Shown here: positions 15,474 to 20,102 of the stretch, piece by piece
Layout: each line of letters starts with the position of its first letter
How positions within the stretch are numbered: the first letter of the stretch is position 1
Assembly: GCA_013695265.1 (NCBI GenBank)
Contig: JACDAU010000511.1
Location: 1 to 20,102, forward strand
Source of the DNA: Chloroflexia bacterium
GTDB taxonomy: Bacteria > Chloroflexota > Chloroflexia > Thermobaculales > Thermobaculaceae
Length of the DNA stretch: 20,102 nucleotides
Direction: 5' to 3'
Notes under the pieces: generated by a model
The model's input: the letters and a program-made list of their open reading frames with translations, nothing else
Databases searched by the model: none
Told to the model about the DNA's origin: nothing
Position numbers and translations under genes: made by a program

Positions 15474-16529
15474 ATGCCCGTAATTGACCTCCGAAGCGAC
15501 ACCGTCACTCATCCGACCCAGGAGATGCGCGAGGCTATGGCCCGCGCCGAAGTGGGCGATGATCAGAGTGCCGAGGATCCTACTGTGAATCACCTGGAGG
15601 AGTTGGCTGCGTCCAAGGTTGGGAAGGAAGCCGCGATGTACGTGCCCAGCGGCGTTATGGGCAATCTGTGCGCGCTGCTGACGCATTGTGGCCGAGGCGA
15701 CGAAGTGGTGATGGGTGACGAGAGCCACATCTTCTGGTATGAGAGCGGAGGCGGATCGGCGCTCGGTGGCCTGCCCTATCGCACAGTGCGAAACGGGCGA
15801 TACGGCGATATGGACCTCGACGAGCTCAATGCCTCGATCCGGCCTGAGCGTAGCGGGTTCCCACCAACGGGGCTAGTCTGCCTGGAGAACACACACAATC
15901 GTTGCGGAGGCACAGTGCTGAACCTCGAGCAGATGCGAAAATTGGCGGCAGTGGCGCACGAGCGCGGCGTGCCGGTGCATCTCGATGGCGCACGCGTCTT
16001 CAACGCCGCAGCATACCTCAACGTGTCCGTGCCAGAGCTCACCGCGACGGTAGATACCGTGCAGTTCTGTCTCTCGAAGGGTCTCTCCGCGCCGGTCGGC
16101 AGTGTGCTCGCTGGCCCCGCCCCGTTCATTCACGAGGCGCGCAAGGCGCGCAAGATGCTCGGAGGTGCGATGCGGCAGGCTGGTGTTATTGCAGCGGCTG
16201 GCATCGTCGCGCTCGAGCACATGGTTGATCGCATTTCCAAGGATCACGTCTCTGCACGAAAGCTCGCGCAGCGCCTGAGCACGCTGCCTGGTATCGAGGT
16301 CGATCTCACAACGGTTCAGACAAACATCGTGGTGTTCAAGCTCGCAGACGAGCGTTGGGAGCCGGACCAGTTCCTGTCCGTGGTCGCCGAGGAAGGATTG
16401 CGGATCAGCAGCTTCGGCGCACGCAGGCTGCGCATGGTCACGCACTACGGTCTCGAGGCCGGAGACTACGATCAAGCGGTGAAGATCATCGAGCGGGTGC
16501 TCGTGCGCGTGCCGGCCGGGGCGAGATAA
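15474..16529 (+). CDS. ltaE: Low-specificity L-threonine aldolase
   Basis: This gene encodes a 351-residue PLP enzyme that splits L-threonine or L-allo-threonine into glycine and acetaldehyde. Its pattern follows E. coli LtaE: IDLRSDTVTHPTQEMREAM (4-22), GDDQSAEDPTVNHLE (28-42), GDESHIFWYESGG (81-93), CLENTHN (136-142), VHLDGARVFNAAA (168-180, Asp171 for the PLP nitrogen) and CLSKGLSAPVGSVLAG (199-214). Lys202 forms the Schiff base. RKARKMLGGAMRQAGVIAAAGI is the usual signature after it. The ATG has GGGGGAG about 8 bases upstream. It is convergent with the peptidyl-prolyl isomerase gene, with only 38 bases between stops and no clear terminator. Confidence 0.93.
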   Translation: MPVIDLRSDTVTHPTQEMREAMARAEVGDDQSAEDPTVNHLEELAASKVGKEAAMYVPSGVMGNLCALLTHCGRGDEVVMGDESHIFWYESGGGSALGGLPYRTVRNGRYGDMDLDELNASIRPERSGFPPTGLVCLENTHNRCGGTVLNLEQMRKLAAVAHERGVPVHLDGARVFNAAAYLNVSVPELTATVDTVQFCLSKGLSAPVGSVLAGPAPFIHEARKARKMLGGAMRQAGVIAAAGIVALEHMVDRISKDHVSARKLAQRLSTLPGIEVDLTTVQTNIVVFKLADERWEPDQFLSVVAEEGLRISSFGARRLRMVTHYGLEAGDYDQAVKIIERVLVRVPAGAR

Positions 16530-16567
16530 CCCGTTCCTTCGCCTCGGCCAGAGCGTGGCGCCGTCTG

Positions 16568-17299
16568 CTACTGCTCCTCGATTGTGATCGTCTCGATCCG
16601 CACGGTCTCCTGGGGCCGATCGCCAGCGCCGGTCGGCGTAGTCGCGATCTCGTTCACGACATCCAGGCCTGCCGTGACCTTCCCGAAGTGATTATACAAG
16701 GGTCCGAGGTTTGGTCCGCCACCCTCAAGTACGATGAAGAACTGGCTCCCGTTCGTGTTTGGTCCGGCGTTCGCCATGGCGAGTGAACCGGTCTCATATG
16801 GTCGCGCCGTGCTGCCGAGTTCGTCCTCGAAATGATAGCCGGGACCTCCAGACCCAGAGCCTGTGGGGTCGCCCCCCTGGATCACGAACCCGGGAATAAT
16901 CCGATGGAACATGATCCCGTCATAGTATCGTTCGCGCGCCAGGAACACGAAGCTGTTTACGGTCGTGGGCGCATCCTTTGGGTACAGCTCGGCGACGATC
17001 GTACCCTTGTTCGTCTCGATCGTTGCTGTGTACTGCTTGTTGACATCGATCTGCATCGCGGGTGGGGATGAATACTGCTTGGGCATTTGTGCCTCCTCTG
17101 TGGCTTCAATCGCCGCCTCGGGTGTCGGTACTGTTTGTGTCGCTGCGCCAGTGGTCGCAACTGCCGTGCCGCCTGCGTCAGCCGTCGCCCCGACTGTGGG
17201 CGCGCCGAACGCATCTGTGATCCCCGTCGGCGTTGCGTTGCCATTCCCACACGCAGCGAGCATCAGGGCGGTGGCTATGATCAATATACGTGTTCCCAC
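16568..17299 (-). CDS. Cyclophilin-type peptidyl-prolyl cis-trans isomerase lipoprotein
   Basis: This gene encodes a 243-residue envelope lipoprotein. Residues 1-17 form a type II signal peptide with lipobox LAAC (acylated Cys17). A low-complexity Ala/Thr/Gly/Pro linker runs to about residue 75, then a cyclophilin domain. Domain motifs are YYDGIMFHRIIPGFVIQGGD, SGGPGYHFEDE, GSLAMANAGPNTNGSQFFIV and LYNHFGKVTAGLDVV. The domain should catalyse X-Pro isomerisation in proteins outside the membrane. The GTG at 17297-17299 has AAAGGA about 8 bases upstream, and a well-formed promoter lies 30-60 bases upstream. The protein is a natural substrate class for the Lgt also encoded here. Confidence 0.92.
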   Translation of the reverse strand: MGTRILIIATALMLAACGNGNATPTGITDAFGAPTVGATADAGGTAVATTGAATQTVPTPEAAIEATEEAQMPKQYSSPPAMQIDVNKQYTATIETNKGTIVAELYPKDAPTTVNSFVFLARERYYDGIMFHRIIPGFVIQGGDPTGSGSGGPGYHFEDELGSTARPYETGSLAMANAGPNTNGSQFFIVLEGGGPNLGPLYNHFGKVTAGLDVVNEIATTPTGAGDRPQETVRIETITIEEQ

Positions 17300-17333
17300 C
17301 AGTGTGTCCTTTCGTTTCTGGAGTTACCAGCCG

Positions 17334-17363
17334 ATTATGCCGCGCACCGAACATGCGTGTCAA
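17334..17363 (-). promoter_or_regulatory. Sigma-70-type promoter of the isomerase gene
   Basis: On the minus strand a perfect TTGACA (17363-17358) is followed after 18 bases by CATAAT (17339-17334), five of six to consensus. The transcription start is expected near 17327, about 28 bases before the GTG, leaving a short leader with the AAAGGA site. Confidence 0.72.
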
Positions 17364-17387
17364 AAGCATGAACTCGGTCAAAACGTA

Positions 17388-17416
17388 TTGAGCTTGTGTC
17401 AGGCGCTGAGTATAAT
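17388..17416 (+). promoter_or_regulatory. Sigma-70-type promoter of the TPR operon
   Basis: TTGAGC (17388-17393), a 17-base spacer and a perfect TATAAT (17411-17416) make a strong-looking promoter. It lies 57 bases before the TPR gene ATG and is back to back with the isomerase promoter 24 bases away, so one regulator could affect both. Confidence 0.72.
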
Positions 17417-17473
17417 GCGGAAAGAGCGGCCAATCGCCCCCGGTTTTTGCCGGGATATAAGGGGGGAACCACC

Positions 17474-18421
17474 ATGCACGAGCAGCCCGTCGATGGTCGA
17501 GACTCGCTCGAAATGACCCTCTTCGAAATCCCAGGGCCCGAAGGCCAGGCGAAGCAGTTGGTGAGCCTGGGCATGAGACACTCGCAGGACGGCAAGCTGG
17601 AGGATGCGGTGCTTGCCTTCGAGAAAGCCGTCGAAGCCGCCCCGCGAAACCCGGTGTACCGCGTGGATCTGGCGGCTGCCTACCGAGAGCTACTGCTCTC
17701 GGGCACGATATGTGATGATCGCAGGTCCGAGGCGCTCTTTGAACGTGCCTGCGATCAACTCCTGAATGCACTCCGGATCGAACCTGATTTCGCTCCGGCA
17801 TATCGCGCCCTTGGATTCCTGTACCGCGACATGGAAGCTTCGTGGCGCGCGCGTGAGATGTGGACCTACTTCCTCGAAATCGAACCCACTGGACCACGGG
17901 CTGCGGAGGTAAAAGCGGCACTCGCCGATCTGGATCGCGTGCAGAACCTGCACCAGTTGTGTGAGGAAGCCTCGTACCTGGTGAACCACAATGAGCCAGA
18001 GCGGGGTATGCAGCTCCTGCGCGAAGTGATCGAGGAGGAGCCGACCTGGTACGAGGCGTGGTTCTGGAGCGGACTAGCCTGTCGCGAACTCGAGCTCATG
18101 GATGAGGGCATCCATGCATTTGCCCAGGCGGTCGAGCTGGATCCGGAAAGCTGTTTTGCCTACCACGAGCTCGCGGCCCTGCTCGCCCGAAAGGGCGAGC
18201 GTGAGGCCGCCGAAGGGTTCTGGCGCAGGTCCCTGCAACTGGAGCCGGACGAGCCGTGGATCATGTCGAACCTGGCGCTCCTGCTGTGGCAGGACGATCG
18301 CCGTACCGAGGCTGAGGCTCTGCTGGCTCGGGCCTTCGACATCGATCCCGCCAATCGGCGGCTGCGACTCCGATTGCGCGCCCTGCAAGAGGGACAGCCA
18401 GCGCCAACAGAGGAGTTGTAG
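17474..18421 (+). CDS. TPR-repeat protein
   Basis: This gene encodes a 315-residue soluble protein made almost entirely of helical tetratricopeptide repeats. Recognisable units include GKLEDAVLAFEKAVEAAPRN (40-59), CDQLLNALRIEPDFAPAYRA, RGMQLLREVIEEEPTWYEAW, EGIHAFAQAVELDPESCFAY, EAAEGFWRRSLQLEPDEPWI and EAEALLARAFDIDPANRRLR. There is no signal peptide or membrane segment, so it is probably a cytosolic protein-interaction scaffold. The ATG at 17474 has an extended G-run (AAGGGGGGAA) about 8 bases upstream. Its TAG shares one base with the GTG of the next gene (TAGTG), implying translational coupling. The first gene of a three-gene operon; the partner proteins are unknown. Confidence 0.88.
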   Translation: MHEQPVDGRDSLEMTLFEIPGPEGQAKQLVSLGMRHSQDGKLEDAVLAFEKAVEAAPRNPVYRVDLAAAYRELLLSGTICDDRRSEALFERACDQLLNALRIEPDFAPAYRALGFLYRDMEASWRAREMWTYFLEIEPTGPRAAEVKAALADLDRVQNLHQLCEEASYLVNHNEPERGMQLLREVIEEEPTWYEAWFWSGLACRELELMDEGIHAFAQAVELDPESCFAYHELAALLARKGEREAAEGFWRRSLQLEPDEPWIMSNLALLLWQDDRRTEAEALLARAFDIDPANRRLRLRLRALQEGQPAPTEEL

Positions 18422-18810
18422 TGGCCCTGTCGAGCGTCACTGAAGGGGAACTGTATCATTTGGGCCGGTGGCTGGTGGGGTCGGGCGCGCTCATGCCGAC
18501 GCTACCGCTCGGATTGATTGCCCATGTCATTCGAGGCCTTTGGGACCGCGCTGGCTTTGTCGGCCACAACAATCGCGGTTATCCGGTCGCAAGCGTCCTC
18601 GTTCATCGCGGACTGGCCGAGCAGATCGCTGACGTCATCGAAGAGGTGACCGGTCGGCGCAGTCGCGCCCGGCCTGTGGGCACGGCGCACTGGGTCGGGG
18701 TTTCCGGCAAGCGGTGCACGCCGTGGCTGCGCTTCCTGTATGCCGATGCCTGCGTCGTATCGCCAACGCGCCTTGTGCAGGTGCGCGCGGTGCTGGGCAG
18801 CACCGAGTAG
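18421..18810 (+). CDS. Stand-alone degenerate LAGLIDADG-like protein
   Basis: This 129-residue protein reads like the second half of an intron/intein-type LAGLIDADG endonuclease. The order is: helix with LGRWLVGSGALMPTLPL (14-30), LIAHVIRGLWDRAGFVG (32-48, the LAGLIDADG helix), NNRGYPVASVLV strands (50-61), GLAEQIADVIEEVTG (64-78), strands AHWVGVSG (89-96) and KRCTPWLRFLYADACVVSP (97-115). The last part resembles the usual L..LY.DA...L.RK end. At the catalytic acid (last D of LAGLIDADG, Asp20 in I-CreI) it has Ala44, so cleavage is unlikely. The fold assignment is from motif memory, not a search. No intein or intron surrounds it. GTG start overlaps the upstream TAG (TAGTG); no separate strong ribosome-binding site is evident. 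Confidence 0.6.
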   Translation: MALSSVTEGELYHLGRWLVGSGALMPTLPLGLIAHVIRGLWDRAGFVGHNNRGYPVASVLVHRGLAEQIADVIEEVTGRRSRARPVGTAHWVGVSGKRCTPWLRFLYADACVVSPTRLVQVRAVLGSTE

Positions 18811-19064
18811 TGGAGCGTGACGATTTGGTGGTTCTCGCCAACCTGCCCGACGTAACTCTGGCGGGCATGTACGCAGAGCTGTTGCGTCGGGCGAGTATTC
18901 GCTGCCTCGTGCAACCGCAGGGCGCTGGATATGGCGGTTGGGGCGCGAGTGGCTTTGTCCCGCACCGCCTGCTTGTCACCCGGAACACGTACGAAACAGC
19001 ACGCTCACTGCTCACGGATACATTCGGAGAAGACTACCTCACTTATGCTGATGGAGCGTTCTAG
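18810..19064 (+). CDS. DUF2007-like small protein (putative signal-transducing protein)
   Basis: This 84-residue protein has the DUF2007 pattern: an opening strand LVVLANLPDVTLAGMYAELLRRASIRCLVQ (6-35), a Gly-rich loop QGAGYGGWGASG (37-48), then HRLLVTRNTYETARSLL (52-68) where the family has a strand and a final helix. DUF2007 proteins are small, often found next to unrelated genes, and their function is unknown. The GTG start shares one base with the TAG of the LAGLIDADG-like gene, the same TAGTG junction as the previous pair. Third and last gene of the operon; no terminator is seen after it. Confidence 0.72.
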   Translation: MERDDLVVLANLPDVTLAGMYAELLRRASIRCLVQPQGAGYGGWGASGFVPHRLLVTRNTYETARSLLTDTFGEDYLTYADGAF

Positions 19065-19321
19065 TACACCGTGACGCGTGATTTGATTGTCGGCCCCGGT
19101 GCCCGGTATGCTTGTGCCCACTATGAGAAACAAGAAATATACCGTTACCCTGACCGACGCCGTACGAGAAGAGCTAGCGGGGCTGATAGCCGCAGGCACC
19201 GCCCCCGCCCGCAAGCTCGCGCACGCGCGCATACTGCTGAAAGCCGACCAGAGCCCCGAAGGTCCTGGGTGGGTGGATGAGCGGATAGCGGAGGCGGTGG
19301 AGACGAGCCAGCCGACAGTTT

Positions 19322-19364
19322 CGGCGTCTTCGCGCCGCCCTTACGGGAAGGCGCTTCGCACCTT
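19322..19364. repeat. Multi-hairpin mini-element, copy A (inside IS630 transposase)
   Basis: Three consecutive hairpins: CGGCG-TCTTCG-CGCCG (19322-19337), CCC-TTAC-GGG (19338-19347), and AAGGCGC-TTC-GCACCTT with one mismatch (19348-19364). It lies in a 45-bp in-frame insertion relative to the transposase family, bounded by TCG at 19321-19323 and 19366-19368, which may be a target duplication. Confidence 0.65.
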
Positions 19365-19602
19365 GTCGCGGGTGCGCAAGCAATACGTCGAGGAGGGCCT
19401 GGAGGCGGCCATGAACCGGCGAGCACCGAACCGGGAGTACCAGCGCAAGCTCGACGGGGAACAAGAGGCGCGACTCATCGCACTCTCTTGCAGCGAGCCA
19501 CCGAAAGGGCAGGCACGGTGGAGCTTGCGGCTGTTGGCGGACAAGGTGGTGGAGCTCGCGATAGTGCCCCAGGTGTCGTATCAGACCGTGGGCAGGATTC
19601 TG

Positions 19603-19609
19603 AAAAAAA
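19603..19609 (+). other. A7 tract where the transposase frame shifts by -1
   Basis: The upstream frame reads CTG AAA AAA ACG. Re-reading from the last A (19608) gives AAC GAG CTC AAG, encoding NELK, the continuation expected of the family. Either one A was lost from an A8 tract or the site allows -1 slippage; the rest of the gene is damaged, so loss is more likely. Confidence 0.7.
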
Positions 19610-19660
19610 CGAGCTCAAGCCCCACCTGAGGAAGCAGTGGTGCATCCCGCCCAAGCTCTT

Positions 19661-19704
19661 CCGTGTCTTCGCACGGCCCTTACGGGAACTCGCTCCCGCG
19701 AGTT
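19661..19704. repeat. Multi-hairpin mini-element, copy B (inside IS630 transposase)
   Basis: Three consecutive hairpins: CCGTG-TCTTCG-CACGG (19661-19676), CCC-TTAC-GGG (19677-19686), and AACTCGC-TCCC-GCGAGTT (19687-19704). The first 28 bases match copy A at 24 positions. The four differences form two compensated base pairs in the first stem. The insert breaks the transposase frame and introduces a TGA at 19704-19706. Confidence 0.65.
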
Positions 19705-20102
19705 GATGCCGACTTCGTGTACCGGATGGAGGATGTATTGGAGGTGTACACGCGTCCGTATGACCCGCGCTTCCCGCAGGTGTGCATGGACGAGGTATCG
19801 AAGCAGCTCCTGCGCGAGACCCGCGAGCCACTGCCGATGGAGCCAGGCAAGCCCGAGAGGCGGGACCACGAGTACGAGCGGGGCGGGGTGGTCAACCTGT
19901 TCCTGTTCTGCGAGCCGCTTAGGGGCAAGCGCTGGGTGGATGTGACCGAGCGCCGGACCCGGGTGGATTGGGCGCACCAGATCAAGGAGTTGGTGGACGA
20001 CCGCTACCCGGATGCGGAGAGGATCGTGCTGATGATGGACAACCTCAACACCCACTCACCCGCCTCGCGGACAGATTGGAGATACACCACACGCCCAAGC
20101 AA

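Larger units (their letters stand above)
19123..20102 (+). pseudogene. IS630-family transposase remnant, runs off the window
   Basis: The ATG at 19123 opens MRNKKYTVTLTDAVREELAG, an IS630 N-terminus with a helix-turn-helix (VDERIAEAVETSQPTV). A 45-bp in-frame insert follows at about 19324-19368. After SRVRKQYVEEGLEAAMNRR the frame reaches GRILKK at an A7 tract (19603-19609); a -1 shift there restores NELKPHLRKQWCIPP. A second insert of similar sequence (about 19653-19704) brings a TGA at 19704-19706, after which the first frame resumes with ADFVYRMEDVLEVYTRPYDP. VCMDEVSKQLL holds the first catalytic Asp, and LMMDNLNTHSPAS the second. Near 20064 a deletion with frame change removes about a dozen codons before LADRLEIHHTPK. 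The third catalytic acid would lie beyond the window. No terminal inverted repeat was identified. Confidence 0.85.

Noticed and set aside
19603..19609. Programmed -1 frameshifting at the A7 tract of the IS630 gene
   Set aside because: Possible in principle for insertion sequences, but two insertions, a TGA and a 3' deletion show this copy is dead, so a simple base loss is enough.
1..20102. CRISPR array, tRNA, rRNA or riboswitch
   Set aside because: No regularly spaced direct repeats, cloverleaf-like segments or recognisable conserved RNA were found on either strand by eye.

Overview
The window is about 20.1 kb of fairly GC-rich (roughly 60% by eye) bacterial DNA. Gene content suggests a Chloroflexota-type organism, possibly Thermomicrobia-like: a Thermus-like monofunctional proline dehydrogenase and 7Fe ferredoxin, an Lgt with the GRIGDIINGEHRG form of the signature, a GT4 glycosyltransferase of a type I associate with that phylum, and an IS630 copy of a style common there. 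This is inference from remembered family resemblance, not from a search. No rRNA, tRNA or CRISPR array was seen. The genes are mostly housekeeping or accessory metabolism in short operons on both strands. What stands out is how many are broken: four reading frames carry nonsense codons, frameshifts, insertions or deletions.

Layout: (1) 79-1881, minus strand: a 7Fe ferredoxin and a proline dehydrogenase, followed by a GNAT acetyltransferase with two in-frame stops. A perfect 12-bp inverted repeat with TTGACA in its loop lies just upstream. (2) 2138-3254, plus: an MFS transporter broken by three single-base frameshifts. (3) 3286-6001: an alpha/beta hydrolase (minus) divergent from a beta-lactamase-fold serine hydrolase and an LLM-class flavin oxidoreductase (plus). 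(4) 6046-9382: a PgaC/PgaD-like exopolysaccharide pair (minus), whose synthase has a TAG at a probable Trp codon; then a 357-bp spacer holding a 65-bp palindromic element, a small acidic protein and a GT4 glycosyltransferase (plus).

(5) 9484-16529: an aldo/keto reductase with a clear terminator; lgt (minus) divergent from an M3-type zinc peptidase; a zinc-ribbon methyltransferase tightly followed by a YihY/BrkB membrane protein; and a threonine aldolase. (6) 16568-17299, minus: a cyclophilin-type peptidyl-prolyl isomerase with a lipobox, so a plausible Lgt substrate. It is divergent from (7) 17474-19064, plus: three genes overlapping by one base (TAGTG junctions), encoding a TPR protein, a catalytically degenerate stand-alone LAGLIDADG-like protein, and a small DUF2007-like protein. 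The two divergent units have well-formed sigma-70-type promoters. (8) 19123-20102, plus: an IS630 transposase remnant running off the window.

The two most unusual signals are the TPR / degenerate-LAGLIDADG / DUF2007 operon and the IS630 remnant. The latter contains two copies of a roughly 43-bp multi-hairpin element whose first stems differ only by compensatory base changes. That pattern indicates a structured mini-element that inserted twice in one transposase gene.
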